Source of the DNA: Actinernus sp. WN-2022
Lineage: Eukaryota > Cnidaria > Anthozoa > Actiniaria > Actinernidae
Direction of reading: 5' to 3'
DNA length: 64,000 nucleotides
NCBI GenBank assembly: GCA_030867875.1
Contig: JAOWCC010001634.1
Coordinates: forward strand, 58,391,860 to 58,455,859
Shown here: piece by piece, positions 48,500 through 60,965 of the stretch
Position numbering within the stretch: position 1 is the first letter of the stretch
Layout: each line of letters starts with the position of its first letter
The notes under the pieces: generated by a model
Told to the model about the DNA's origin: nothing
Database searches by the model: none
What the model saw: only the letters and a program-made list of their open reading frames with translations
Program-made: the position numbers and the translations under genes

Positions 48500-48700
48500 T
48501 TTTAGTAGAAACCAACTAATAGTTCAATATTAAACTAAAACAAGATAATTTTTAACCTTTTTACGACTTCGCACCTATTGTTTTGCTTTTGAAAACCGGC
48601 TTTTTTGCTTCTCACTATCTATCACAGAATAGTGAGTAGCTTAACCAATCAAATTGCAGGATTCGTGATAGAATACTGGTTGGTTTCTACTAAAACAGAT
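48500..48700. mobile_element. ~200-bp foldback (MITE-like)
   Basis: TTTTAGTAGAAACCAAC near 48500 returns as GTTGGTTTCTACTAAAA at about 48678-48696. CTCACTATC/GATAGTGAG-type words pair in the middle. Confidence 0.6.
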
Positions 48701-48740
48701 TAGATGTATTTAAACATATTAAAACACAACTTTTTTTCAG

Positions 48741-48857
48741 CTGGCAGCTTTCAGCTATTCTTCAGTGCCAGCCAGCCTAAAGCTCGTGAAGAATTCTAAA
48801 TTTCCCAGATGGAAAATTGAAGTGAATGCAGTGGTAGAAAACGAGTCAAGATCATGA
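48741..48857 (+). CDS. Candidate terminal host exon (38 codons)
   Basis: ACTTTTTTTCAG directly precedes an open frame (LAAFSYSSVPASLK...) that stops at TGA 48855-48857. It could be a last exon whose upstream exons are unknown. Weak: only the acceptor and the open frame support it. Confidence 0.2.
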   Translation: MAAFSYSSVPASLKLVKNSKFPRWKIEVNAVVENESRS

Positions 48858-49478
48858 AGCATTCACAAACTATGCAGAGGGAATTGAAATTGACTGCTAA
48901 GACCAATCAACAAAGGATTTTCAAAGTGCATTGTGTAAGAGGACGTCATTTGAATATGTCCATAAAACAATGGCCATTCTGCGAGATGGAATGCTGTGAT
49001 TGGATCACAGCCGTAGCACTTGTAAAACTGATTTCCAGTTTTACAAGTGTTCGCACGAGTTCCCTAAATCAATCACTCAATTTATTTCATCACAGTATAT
49101 GTACAAGTTGTTTTTAATAAATCCAAGTAAGTGATTAGGAGCCTATACAGGAAAGCATAGCAATGCTTATTAATTGTAGACCCCTGTAAAAGTAATTAAG
49201 AATAACATAATATAGGAATATTTAGCTAATATAGGAATCAGTTTAGATTCATAACATTGAGGTAAATTATTGTTTACGGTAGTAAAATGTGACGAAATAG
49301 TTATATAAAAAATTACGTCAGACCACCAAATAAAAGGTCATTAAACCAGCTAACTTATCGCGCAAATTTCAAATCGAAAACTTGAAAGTCTAAAAATACA
49401 CTAAAGTGTTTGTAAACGGTTGACAGGAATAACGGAGCTGTTGACTTTTTCTTGGCTTATTTTAATTTTAGCTTCAGC
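48858..49478. other. Host intergenic DNA
   Basis: No supported gene; AT-rich. Confidence 0.4.
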
Positions 49479-49704
49479 AATAGAGGTAATCGGCTAATGC
49501 TGTTGCCACCCAATTCAGATCATGTGATGTAAACAGATGCTACTCTGGGGAATTATTCTTTTTTCATTCTAATCATTAAAAAAAATACAGTCATGCCTAT
49601 CTGAATACAATTAATTTTCAAAGAGTCAATTCTCCAGAGTAATGTGTGTTTACATCACATGATCTGAATTGGGTGGCAACAGCGTTAGCTGATTACCTCT
49701 ATTT
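49479..49704. mobile_element. ~226-bp foldback MITE
   Basis: AATAGAGGTAATCGGCTAA on the left mirrors GCTGATTACCTCTATT on the right. TTGCCACCCAATTCAGATCA and CACATGATCTGAATTGGGTG also pair, as do the TTACTCTGG/CCAGAGTAA-like parts. No ORF. Confidence 0.75.
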
Positions 49705-51149
49705 AGTATTCTAACAGGCGGAAGACTGATTAATTGCTTACTTGCTTGACTGTTCGTACCCTGCGAGGAGAGCTTTCTTCAACTCCAAGAAACGAGAAGA
49801 AAAGAGGCTCTGCAGTATTCGTGTTGTTTACGTAATGAGCATGCGGTGTGCGTCACGAGCTGGCATAGCATCATGGGTAAATTTGTGGAAGATATCATGT
49901 TCTCATGACACGAACGCCAGCAAACATGTCTGCTGTCAAAATAAAGTATCTCGAAACCAACGTTTCTGTCGAGATTTTGACGTAAATGAACCTTTGTATT
50001 GAATACCCGGTATTTCTTGCAAATATTTGACAAGGAAAGCAACAGAGAAAGGGGGAAACTGCAGACATTTTCCTGTGATACAGTTAGTAAAAGTTTCAAC
50101 TTTTGTTCGCGCGCGCTGCTGACGCAATTATCACGCCATTTTCGAACAGAGCGCCAGTGACCGAGTAATCGCCAGAATATACAAAATGACGACACAGCTT
50201 GAGCTAGGACGATCTTTTCTTCGGCTTTTACCACTAAAACACTTGGGGTAGACCCGGGTAGATCCCGATATTTTAAAAGAAGAAGGGTTAAATGAACTAC
50301 ACATCCATACAGAATGACGAAAGACGATAAGTACAGCGAATTTGAAGTAGTTTCTTTCGTGTGGAATTTCATAAAAAAACATGGCGGCTTCATATGAGAA
50401 CATGGCAGGGACTTTACTTTGAGATGTCCTTGGCAACGGAAATAACTCAAAAATAAATTGTTGCTCTTACTATGGCACATCATACATGTCCCTTTTCAAT
50501 TTCCAAAACACGTTTTTTTCAAAATAGGCAAAGGAAGACCTTAAATATGGAGAAATTTAGTAAACTTAGTTGACCAAATGTTGCATTCTCGAAACCAAGA
50601 CTTTTGTTATTATGGAGCTCGCTGATTGACAAAAACTCCTGAAATCTCGTGACGCACACCGCCTGCGTATTGAGCATGCGCCAACAGTTCGCCCAAGATT
50701 CTGGGCGAGTCAAGCCTGTTAAACCGGTTTATCAGCGCGCGGCTAATTTTTTGTTTTATGCTGATGACCAAACCTGAGCCAACTGGAACAATGGCGGCCA
50801 AGTTCTTGGATTCTTAATTATCTACATCTGAGATCACATGGTCGCTCTCTACGCACTACCGGCTAAAACGTGATTCTATGGATCTCAAAGCAAATAAAAC
50901 AGAAAGCTAATTATGATTTTACTTATTTATCCTCCCAAACCACCGCCGCATATTGCCTTGAAATCTACGTTCTCTGCAGGTAGTCACGTGACAGATCACG
51001 TGACCCCGGTAACTAATCGATAACCATACCAATGTACGTAACTCGTCGTATTATGCAAATGTGACAGTTTTGAGAAACATTTGAAAACAACCGAGACATC
51101 TGTGCTGTATTTTGTAATTTAGCCTCGTTAATTACCATTTTGAACTTAC
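49705..51149. other. Host DNA, probably intron or 3' side of the PLAC8 gene
   Basis: I could not identify the next PLAC8 exons here. An open minus frame at 49779-50483 (234 codons) has no recognisable domain and reads like chance translation. Confidence 0.35.
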
Positions 51150-51411
51150 ATGAACCACAGTCTTCAAAGCAACCACATATCCCAGTACTCCAGTCCCTCT
51201 GTCCTTGCTGCACAACAGTAGGCTGCTGTTGTATAATTACTGTTGTTGAAGTTTGATGATGACTTGTAGGTGGGTAGCCCATCTGTTGTGGTGGGTAGCC
51301 TTGTGGTATGTAACCCGGTGGGTTACCTTGTGGTGGATAGGCCTGTTGTGGGGTATAACCTAATTGTGGTGGATACCCAGGCTGGTCCATGACTGGTTTT
51401 GGCTGATCCAT
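51150..51411 (-). CDS. First coding exon of a PLAC8/cornifelin-domain protein
   Basis: Starts MDQPKPVMDQPGYPP. A Pro/Gln/Tyr/Gly-rich repeat tail (GYPPQ-type, residues 1-50) leads into QRDWSTGICGCFEDCGS, the conserved start of the PLAC8 Cys-rich domain. The coding text is cut by a consensus donor (GTAAGT on minus, from 51149) inside a Cys codon, so the open frame past 51149 is intron read-through. PLAC8-family proteins are small membrane-associated Cys-rich proteins. The rest of the domain should lie at lower coordinates but was not located. Confidence 0.8.
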
Positions 51412-52679
51412 TGCTCCTTGTATACGTATTCAATAGCTGGGTTATCTTTTACAGATTACAGACAACGATTATCTATAAGTACTCAAATATTATAGTTGAA
51501 GGGTGAGGGAAAAAGGCATAAGTGACGATTTGTTTGGGGGATCAAAAGTTTAAAAGTTCTACTTCGTATTGTACGTAACATTTCAGGGGAAATTACTAAA
51601 ACACACACAAGTAAAACACACACAAGTAGTTTGTGCGCGGGAATAAGTACCACTATTTCTTGTCATACTTTCATTCATGGCTGCATTGACGGATATTAAA
51701 CGGCAGAAATATTGTTTTCAGTTCTTACACATGAGGAAATGGTGGTAGATCTAGTTTTACTTTGTGTTCGGCTTCTTCCTCAAACTGGAAGCATGCGACA
51801 TTAGCATATATAATGGCCTTTTACAACAGATCAGGTCAATATAACACAATTTAATCTCTGATAAGGCAGGTAAGGCATTTCGCATAACCTAAAGCATGTT
51901 TATAATAATGTCTGAACCAGCAATTTATCGGGGACTTCTAGAGTTCATCTGTAATCTTGACCAAGACAACCGACTTAAATACTATGATACTATGCTATAC
52001 AATGGAGTAATTGATATATTTTTCATATTGCTGGACTGAATTAACTTATTATAGAGCAGATTTCGTATGAGTGGGACAAACTATATACAGCATGTCCGTA
52101 ACACTACCGTAACCGTGCTGTACCGTATTTCTGTGATTTGATTGGATCAGCAGGACAAAAACAATGGGAAACCATTTAACGTCACGGCATGCCGTACTGT
52201 AACCGTGCCGTACGAAACTGCTCTATCAACTTCGTACATTATCTTATTTTTCCGCTCATTTAGAATGTATCTACTTAATTTTATTTTTGACTGTTTTTTC
52301 CTTCTCGATTGTTTTTACTTACCGTGGAATGCTTGTTTCGTTTATTACTGATCCACACTTGTACACATTTACTTTGGCTGTACCACCTAACTCGGATTAG
52401 CTTCATAGTTATTTTAGGTACTTTTTATACTCATTATACACTTTATTCTTGCCGGAGTATAAATAAACTTGTTGTTGTTGTTGCTAACTCAAATTGTTAT
52501 GTATTCTTTTTTTGTCCAACGAAATGTTAAGTAGACTGGTGAAGTTGATCTTCATATTTGTTTTCAACAAAATGTTCAAGGGGGATTTATAGTTTATTAA
52601 CGACTGTAGACTAACCTATCTTTTATATCTTTGTGATCTTCTATGAATTAAGTATTGATCAAAGTGTGACTTGTGGCGG
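51412..52679. other. Host DNA upstream of the PLAC8 gene
   Basis: No other exon supported. A stretch near 52570-52665 is repeated at about 54290-54381, including CTTCTATGAATTAAGTATTGAT; the second copy is where the 3.3-kb element inserted. Confidence 0.45.
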
Positions 52680-52862
52680 TTGTCTGTCCCACCTTTGTTA
52701 AAAGACATTTATTTCTAAACACCTCATTGAGATAAACGGATTAGTGATTATCGCGATACTTGAATAAATGGCCACGCTCGTGGCAAATTAATCCCAAGCT
52801 GGGTGGTGTCGCGTAGTTGATGTCTTCATTCACCAAACTGAGCTTGACGCTGGCATACAAAG
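52680..52862. repeat. Direct repeat, copy 1
   Basis: 183 bp nearly identical to 53201-53383. Landmarks are CACCTCATTGAGATAAACGG and GGGTGGTGTCGCGTAGTTGA. A further shared piece, TACACAGTAGCTTTTCTGGG, is at about 52890 and 54258, so the whole 52.6-54.4 kb region is built from rearranged copies. Confidence 0.8.
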
Positions 52863-53200
52863 CACATTTCACATATCGAGGCTGTAATTACACAGTAGCT
52901 TTTCTGGGCGCAACATAAAACCACCAATTATGAGGCACGAATAATTAGTATTTATGTTGAGACAAGAAAAGGTCATTCATAAAACTGGGCTGGTTCAATG
53001 ACAATAGGATACTGTTTCAGAGTATCAGATTCCTATCTTGGTTATAAATAGGGAGATCTCTCAGTAGAAGTCCTCTCCTAACTGCTAGCCCGGGTGCTAG
53101 CCGTCATAGCGTGAACATCTCAGCATTTCTAAAGTTAAAATCCCTCCCCAGTTAAGAGTGACCTCTTTATCTGAAAGTTTGTTCGGTTGTATGATATTTG

Positions 53201-53383
53201 TCTGTTCCCACCTTTGTTGTATGACATTTATTTCTCAACACCTCATTGAGATAAACGGATTAGTGATTATCGCGATACTTCAATACACGGCCACGCTCGT
53301 GCCAATTTATTCCCAAGCTGGGTGGTGTCGCGTAGTTGATGTCTTCATTCACCAAACTGAGCTTGACGCTGGCATACGAAGTA
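53201..53383. repeat. Direct repeat, copy 2
   Basis: Second copy of 52680-52862 with a few substitutions. Confidence 0.8.
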
Positions 53384-53612
53384 CTGTTTAAAACACGAAC
53401 AGCAGTGTTTTAAACGGCTTCAAAAGCACTTTAAGAATGCAATGAAAGAAAGACGCACATCTCAAGGGAATAGTTACTTTATGAACCATTGAACCTTTGT
53501 ATTCACAACGCCATGCAAAATATTCGAGTAATCACCGCCTGCAATTACGAACATCTCAAGGGAATGACATGAAGAAATTACCACACTATGTTGTTTGAAG
53601 CGGCGTTTCGCA

Positions 53613-53740
53613 ATGCAAGAACAATCTGCACTTGAAGGATTTGGTGTCGTGGTTTACCTCGATAAAGTTCAAGACTTGGAAAGCGATGTGACTGACATGA
53701 CGGCGGCAGACTCTAAATTTTTGACTCCGGCACAAAATAT
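53613..53740 (+). CDS. Candidate first coding exon of a host gene
   Basis: ATG opens an acidic 42-codon text (MQEQSALEGFGVVVYLDK...) that runs straight into a consensus donor GTAAGT (53741). The frame is phase 2 at the junction. No family recognised and no partner exon identified; the 3.3-kb element downstream would lie in its first intron. Confidence 0.4.
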
Positions 53741-54590
53741 GTAAGTTTAATGCACGTTTTTATTATTTTACGGCTTTGAGTTTGGTTTAATAATTGGAAC
53801 TAAACAGTGGCTCGGTAAACAAGTAAACAAGTAATGGTAGTTGGATAACTTCACTTAAAAAATATTATCTGTGTATCTCGGTAGTCTGCTGACTTAGTAA
53901 ATTTAGTGCAAAATTTATAATCTAGGTTCCGTGTACTTTTTGCTATCTTTGGGTCTTTATCAGTGAATTCTTAATTAGGATGAAACTTTATATAAAACTT
54001 CATGTTCATTAGTATTCTTTATATAAAACATTCATCCTAATTAGCAATTCAATGAGAAAGCTGAAACATCAATAGAAATTCCATTGTCTCAATCATTAAC
54101 TCCGTTTCCCCCTGGGACATAATTCAAATCCCTCCGCGGGCCTTTTAGAATGATGAGATTTTATCAGGTATAAAGGAGCATGCACGTGACTGATTTGCTT
54201 CATCTGATTGGACAAAATGCTAATTAACTATTCATTTCACACATAGAGGCTGTGATTACACAGTAGCTTTTCTGGGCGCAACATAAAGTTTATTAACTTA
54301 TTTCAAGACCCTAGTATAGACTGTAGACTGTGGACTAATATCTTTTATATCTTTGTGATCTTCTATGAATTAAGTATTGATTAGCCTGCAAGCCGGATCT
54401 CCTGTGGGTTTATTCACGCTGGAGAGCCGGCAAGGACGATTACGCCCCCTTCACGGTCTGGCGTTCTTCGCGGGACCTGTCAAGAACCTGTCAAATCTAG
54501 CCAATAGGCGTCGCCTTATGTAAACACACAAAATTGAAAAAAAAACTGCACGTGTAGCACCAAAACAAACTACGCGAGTGTCGAATCCTC

Positions 54591-54992
54591 ATGGAGGATA
54601 ACCAAAAGACTCCCACGAAAACATCAAAAGGAAAGCGCGGATGAAAGCCAAAAGAAGGAAAAACAGCTAATAATTTTTGTCGAATTTGTACCTGCAGTTT
54701 TATAGTGAAATATGGCAAAACTACTAGCCAAGATCAAGTCCGGATTTCTACTGAGAATATGTTCGCAGCTTCCAGGCGCGAGGGAAGTCGAGGTACGATT
54801 TTAGCTTCGCTTTGCGAAAGCATAAATCTTACAGTAGAGAGGTCGCCAAATCGGTCAAGCCGTGTCTGCGATGTATGTGCAAGGAAAATAAGAACACTAT
54901 CACATTTATACGCGCTTGTAAATAACTCTTTGAACTGCACCGATAAAGAGAACACTGCAAGGCCGAGTCTTGACGTTTTAATGCAGCCTTGA
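54591..54992 (+). pseudogene. ZAD-like zinc-finger gene fragment
   Basis: From ATG 54591 one frame runs to 54992 with a single TGA at 54642-54644. The text NNFCRICTCSF, about 60 residues, then VCDVCARKIR gives two C-x2-C pairs in the spacing of ZAD-like N-terminal domains. It ends without a visible donor. Either a captured host exon or part of an element-encoded gene, now broken. Confidence 0.55.
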
Positions 54993-55375
54993 ATTTTGTC
55001 GTTTTCACCTCTTCGGCAGAAGCAAACACAATTTGTTCTTTCATTCTTGTGTAGTTCTCAATATCCCGTAAACAAACGGCACTTATGCCGATAGCTTCAG
55101 CTTCTTTCATCTGGTCTTTCACAAGACAGCGGGCAAATCACCAATATTTTTGTTTCACTTCCTCTCCGACGGCAGAGTTTAGCTTTGTCTTCACGCGAAC
55201 ATAACATTGACATAAACTTGAAAATTGAGGCTTTTGCCGAACCCGGTTGGCAGGATGCCTAAAAGATCGAGACCTTCTTAATATGCAACAACTACTTGCT
55301 TTTGCTCTTCTTTTAATTCCTGGCATGGAGCGTTTAATTCTCGCAGAGTATTCGCGATCGCTTTCTTAAAGGGGC
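54990..55375 (-). pseudogene. RecQ-like helicase fragment
   Basis: Read on minus from 55375: a Q-rich pre-motif (ELKEEQKQVVVAY), a stop, then a Walker A-like LGILPTGFGKSLNFQVYV (about 55265-55210). After a shift comes KDQMKEAEAIGISAVCLRD (about 55119-55063) and IVFASAEEV, i.e. motifs I to II of a RecQ-type helicase. Stops and shifts make it non-functional. It is convergent with the zinc-finger fragment. Confidence 0.6.
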
Positions 55376-55835
55376 CGTCTCACCCACAGTGCTTAGCGCG
55401 CTCACATAGCATAGCGGCCATTTTCGATGCCATCGAAATCCAGAGTTTTATGGCAGTGGTCTTAATCTTCTCTACATCTCTGCCATCCTTCCAGCTATCA
55501 TAAAAAAAATCATACTAGGTTGAACCTTTTTTATTGCTCTTCCTATTGAGCCTCTTATTTAAGTCTTAAATTATTTGGTCATGTAAATTTTAGTTTTATT
55601 TCAGGTGGCCGTAGTTCTCTGATGGATGCCTGAGTCTCGTTCGTCCTCAACAAAAGGAAACAAATGTCCGTTTGTGTCCAGGATTTCCACCTACAACACG
55701 GAGAAGCTATCCTGACCATTAATCTTTATATTTAAAGATATATTAGCGCTTAGTTGGAGTATCTACTATCTTTGAGCCGATTTGGGTTGTTGAACTGACA
55801 CCGTGGCTGGCTAAATTTTACGCGACCATATGGCA
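55376..55835. other. Non-coding part of the 3.3-kb element
   Basis: Nothing recognisable. Confidence 0.35.
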
Positions 55836-57240
55836 ACAAAACTCCGCTTGGTCGACCCGAAAAGAACTGAGCAGTTTCCAAGAATCATTTTCAGGGCTTT
55901 GGCGTATAACTTGTGGAAACAAGTCTCTCTCTGGTTTCGAAGGACTTTTAGACAGTGATTTCGCCGAGATTTTCGGATTCACCGTGTCGATCAAAGTGTC
56001 ATTTGACAAACAAAGCCGCCGAGATAATAATTTCCCATTCAAGCGAGCTCTTGAACTGGTTCTCTGCTACTGCCATCAACGAGATTGCCTGCTAATAGAT
56101 CTCTCTCTCTTTCTCTTTCTCTCTCTCTGCAGGGAAAATAAAATCGAGGAGAGAAACCTCTCGCTTTAATAATTATTAGTATTACCTGGAAAGATAGCAC
56201 CGAGATAGTACGGAAGCGACGGGTGAGCGGTAATAGTCAACAAACTATAATAGGCAACGAAACTCCGCTTGCCCGGGGGGGGTACTTACATGAAAAATGG
56301 GTATGTATGTGAGGCCAAGAGGCTCAAACCCTGACCCTGTTTGACCGAATCCGAGCTCCAAAACCCTGATTGCCCCCTTTTTGGGGAAAAAAAAACCTGA
56401 ATGCCCCTTCTTTAAATTGTTTTCAAAACAAGGTCGGATATATATCTCGGCCGGTATACCGCGTACCGGGATTGCATGCAAAATACGGAACATTTCAAGT
56501 CGGGACGTGGCATTGGATAAACAAATCAGCAGATGAAGTACATAGATAAGTACTGAAGTACGGGAACCTCAGTGCTTGCATGTGGGCAGGCGATCAAAAT
56601 GCGGCAACAGAATGTCTTTTTTTGACATAGTAGCTAAAAAAAAACCTAACTGCCTAAAAAATACTGAACCCCGACCCTGACTGCACCCAAATTATACTCA
56701 AATCCTGACCCTGATCTGCCCAAATCAGGCCAAAACCCTGACCCTACCTGCCCAAACGGAGCTCAAAACCCTGACCCACCCGGGCGGCACATACATAATA
56801 CGTCACAAACAGGAGTACCCCCCCCGGGTCCGCTTGGTCGACCCGAAAAGAACTGAGCAATTTCCTAAAATCATTTTGAGGCCGGGCTTCGGCGTTTAAT
56901 TCTCTCTCTGGTTTTGAAGGGCTTTCACGCAGTGATTTCGCCAAGATTTTCGGATCAAAGTTTATACTCGCACGAAATTTGACAACAGAGCCGCCGACTG
57001 GAGATAATAATTTTCTATCGAAGCGAGCTGTAATTCGTTCACTGTTCTCTCTTGAACTGGTTCTCTGCTACTGCCAGCAACGAGATTGGAGATTGCCTGC
57101 TAGCAGATATATATATATATATCTCCCTGCAAGTAAAAATAAAACGGAGGAGAGAAACCTCTCGCTTTCATAATTATTAGTATTACCCGGAGAGAGTGTT
57201 CTCTGTTATAGCACTGAAGGGAAGCGACGGATGAGCGGTA
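55836..57240. repeat. ~400-bp direct repeat pair inside the 3.3-kb element
   Basis: 55836-56263 and 56829-57240 share CGCTTGGTCGACCCGAAAAG, GATTTCGCC.AGATTTTCGG, GAACTGGTTCTCTGCTACTG and GAGAGAAACCTCTCGCTTT. Each holds a TC- or TA-rich microsatellite. The MITE at 56272-56828 separates them, inserted in the second copy's first bases. Confidence 0.8.
56272..56828. mobile_element. hAT-like MITE (557 bp)
   Basis: Termini CCCGGGGGGGGTACT and AGTACCCCCCCCGGG form short TIRs. TCCGCTTG is duplicated directly outside (56264-56271, 56829-56836), an 8-bp duplication typical of hAT. The interior has repeated ACCCTGACC-like words and no transposase. Confidence 0.88.
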
Positions 57241-57717
57241 AATATTATAGTGCAGCCAAATACTGCTGTATAACACTTTGCTGACTTCACATTCAATTTG
57301 TAAGGTACTATTAGTTTCACCAAGGTCATCCATGTTCAAGGCAAAATCATCATGTCACCAACATACAGAAATATACGCTCAGTTCGTGAGGTTCCGCCGT
57401 GAACAAGGGGTCAAAGTCCCGGATATAAACAATAACAAAGCACGCGAAGCACTGTGGGTGAGACGGCCCCTTTAACTTCCTCTCTATCCGCCAATGTTGC
57501 AGTCCGTCTAAATTTACATAAATCTGTGGCTGTTTACTGTCAAATTGAGAGCGCTGTCAAAATCAGCCAATTGGAACGCGAACTCGAAATACTCCGGAAA
57601 CAAAGGCGTCCTTCCTTCGCCACAGGAACCCCGCGCGCGCCACAGGAACCCCGAATACGAGAATAAACTTTTCCGAATAAACCCACAGGAGAGCCGGCTC
57701 GTAGGCTAAGTATTGAT

Positions 57718-60700
57718 GTGGTTAATGTTTTTCACAGACGGCTCGTGTTTTCACTTATTATATATTCGTTGGTTCAGTTTCCTTTGTTCTCTAACGGTCT
57801 TTATCTAAGTTATCAACCCAACAATTGAATCTCCAGGTTGATAACTAGGTTATTAACCTCATTAATAAATTCATTATTTTTTTTGAAATTTCACCACCGA
57901 GTATATCAGACGGTTATATACCGCTACCTCGGTATATACGAGATTTATTAACCCTCAGCTTCGCCTCGGGTTGAGCAACATATGATAACGGCTAACTTTT
58001 GGTCTGTATATAGGCAAGAGTTTGAGGAAGCCGTTACGAAATGACTTAACGGCTAACTTTTGGTCCGTATATAGGCAAGAGTAACGAAATGAGTTAAAGG
58101 TGCTGTGTCACGGTACTACGCATGTGTGAAAATCTGATGATTTTCGAATTATGTTCCGGCCCGGAACAAAATTCTCAGAGCGGTGAAATTTCGATTTTTA
58201 AATCTTCTTTTTGAACTCATCTTTTCCTCCTTTGGTCATTTATGGAAATCTAAGATGTGCTTAAATAAGTTTTAGCAGAAGGCCATAATGACTTCTGGTT
58301 TTAGTTATTTGTTTATTCAAAATTAGTCGGCGTTGTAGGCTGCAACACAACTAAATCAAAATGTTTACCGTCGGGGAAAACGGCCACTGAGTACTCTGAA
58401 CACATGGCAACTTTTCAAGTCATATCAGTTATAAACGAGATATGGCAGTTTTCAACAGCGATACGAAAGAAATATGTATCTACGGCTTAGAAACGAGGCT
58501 GAAATTATATGAACCGACCGGAGGGCAAAGACTGTACGAAAAGTTAGATAAAACCTTTCTTTGCCGGCTGGCAAAACAACCTCATGAACTCAAACACGAT
58601 AGCCTTGTGAGCAATCGACATACATATGAAGCTACAGAGGTTATTATCGACTACACGAGAGTCTAACATCGAACTTGTCAGTTTACGCACTTTCGTGACA
58701 AGTGAACATTTCTACTTTCGACACACGGTCGCTAATGCACTAGTCAATTGAAACCCCGGTCCCCCGACCCCCGGGACATAGCGGGACATTAACGGGGACA
58801 TGGCCGTGGAATAACGCACATTTATCGCTGCATTTCTCCGGTGCAACGGGGAAAGTAACGATTTGCAAAGTTTGCGGGGATTTTAGCGGTGCTTGTAACG
58901 CCAGCCACGACAGAGCGGGACTGAGCCCGAGCATCAACAACGTGTATCAAACATGACGGAAAGGACACAGTCGCTGGAAAAGGCAAGTTGCATCCTTTGA
59001 TGTCATCCCTTTTTTTTACCCATCGCTATTTTTACTCCTAAACGCTTGGTTTATTAATGCTTAAATACTGAATTTTCCCGATAAAGATCTGACAGTGTTT
59101 CCGGAAATCCCGAGTGTGTTAATCGGAAAACGAAGTGTTGTGATTGGTCAGCGAATTATTTGGAAACTATTTTAGTGCTGCTGATTGAAAATTAACAAAC
59201 ACGTCTCACTTTGGTCAAATTTTGCTTGCTTGACGTGTTGTTTGAAAGTACCCAACGTAAATTTGCATCGAATCCCGTAAAGACTTTGGGAGCGGAAGAA
59301 GAGCTTGGAAATACGGCCGGTGTTTCGCCTCCCCTCTCCTCCAACCTTTTAAAAGGTTATACATACATATGTTTTCCTTCTTATTATTACTGTAATGTAT
59401 TGGACGTGGATAATAGTAATGCAAAAAGCTATCAGTAATGTGCAAGGCATTCAATTCAATTCTATTTTAAAATTCACGCTTCGTTTTTCTTTGACAAAAA
59501 TCGTGTTGGTACGGCTACGGTAAACGCTGCAATTTTCATTCGTGCGAGCTGTGCAACAAGAAATTCGACAAGGGATTCTGCAATCCACCTACAATCTTCG
59601 TCAATCTTCGAATGATTAGTTGTTAGTATTTCTTGCCTGAAACCAACAGGTAGATGATGTAATTATTGTGGATACTTAAAGGTTTTGATAACCCGTAAAT
59701 CCGCCTACTTTGAAAAGACTTTGCCGAATAAAGGAAGTGTTACGGAGCTCGCGTGCTTTGTTCTATTTTCAATTGAAAACTTCCTGAATAAACAAGCTAA
59801 TGAACTAATTAAGATCGTAAACGGTGGGAAATTTTAAAACTTACCTTAGCTTGTAGCGAGTGGAGCTCATATTTGGAAACAACTGCCAAATAGCCTGATG
59901 ATTTTTACATGCATGAAAACCATACGGCCCGCCAAGTCGTATAATACTAAAACTAGCAATGCTCGATCGCGTCGATCCATCTATTTTGAAAGAACTTTGC
60001 CGAATAAAGGAGTGTTATTGACTTGAGTGCTTTGTTCTATATTCAATTGAGCTAACGGTGCTTGTTAATTTGGTAGATAGATCAGTTCTAACTAGGAAGA
60101 CCTTTCTGGATAAACAGCTTATTACTCTAATGAGAAGATAAAACGGCGGTTAGTTTTGAAAGACTTCAGATTTATAAAAAAAATTTTTTTTTTATTCATT
60201 GCGTTGACATGTACTGCTTCTATTTTCTGAGGCGGGGCGATTTCTATAAGAACTATGAGTACAATTCACTAACGATTTTTTTTTGGGGGGGGGGCAATTC
60301 ACTGATGGGGGACGAATTCACTAGCGATCTCGCCCCGGGGAGGGCAAATTTTTTTTTTGGGCCCCAGTTCAGATCAATGAGCAACTTTACCATGAGGCCT
60401 TGCGCGCCCAATCCAAGATGGCGGACAAAGATGGCGGACTTGGGGAAAGGAAATTGTTCTCGGGGTGGTGCTAGTAAAATTTTGACAACAGCGTTGACGT
60501 AATTCAAGAGACCACGTGATGTTGCCATAATAAAGGGAGGAGTGGGTCAGTAACAAATAATACGCAGTGGGTGGCTGGCGGCAACTTTGTAGTTCATGTT
60601 TCATTTTCGCGGAAGATTACGAATTCGGCAGCGGCTTTTGCGCGGATCGTGGGATTTTCAGTATTCTTTAATACTATTAAACCTTGATTTTTCTAACCGC

Positions 60701-60965
60701 TGGAGCCGAATAAGGGTTTGAAAAATCTCGACAACTCTTGTTTCCTGAACGGTGATCATGAAAGTAAGTGCAATTCAGTACTTGCTCGTAAGCGTTTATA
60801 CCTTTGAGACATTTTTCCGTAGTTTCCGGACATATATTCGAAATTTAGCTGCAAGTTGATGAAAGGTGAGAATCTTAAGTTTCCTTATTAAAAGTTGTAA
60901 GACCTTGTAATCTTTAATTACTTATTATTCTTTTCCCGATTGTGCAAAGCGATTATTCTCTTCAG
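57718..60965. other. Host intergenic DNA, no gene firmly supported
   Basis: A 74-codon plus frame (58442-58666) follows a GGTGCTGTGTCACG-type dispersed repeat but has no known domain. Direct repeats with AACGGCTAACTTTTGGTC occur at about 57987 and 58050. A CKVCGDFSG-like text (about 58865) and a CELCNKKF-like text (about 59545) hint at Cys-pair exons but lack start or splice support. GATCATGAAAGTAAGT at about 60755 could be a minimal first exon. Confidence 0.3.

Larger units (their letters stand above)
54382..57708. mobile_element. 3.3-kb TIR element with 9-bp target duplication
   Basis: TAGCCTGCAAGCCGG...TCCTGTGGGTTTATTC (54382-54415) is mirrored at 57675-57708. AGTATTGAT flanks both ends (54373-54381, 57709-57717). 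A 9-bp duplication fits Mutator-like elements. A related, unoccupied copy of the target is at about 52640-52663. Inside are a zinc-finger gene fragment (plus), a RecQ-like helicase fragment (minus) and a tandem ~400-bp repeat split by a hAT-like MITE. No transposase was recognised. Confidence 0.75.

Noticed and set aside
49779..50483. 234-codon minus ORF as a host gene
   Set aside because: No recognisable domain, and composition looks like chance translation.
55836..57240. LTR retrotransposon with two ~400-bp LTRs
   Set aside because: No primer-binding site, no gag/pol, and the interval is fully explained by a hAT-like MITE with its own target duplication.
60253..60528. ORFs around the G-run at 60280 and the poly-T stretch
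   Set aside because: Low-complexity and repeat-derived (GGGGGGCAATTCACT-type words), with no splice or start support.
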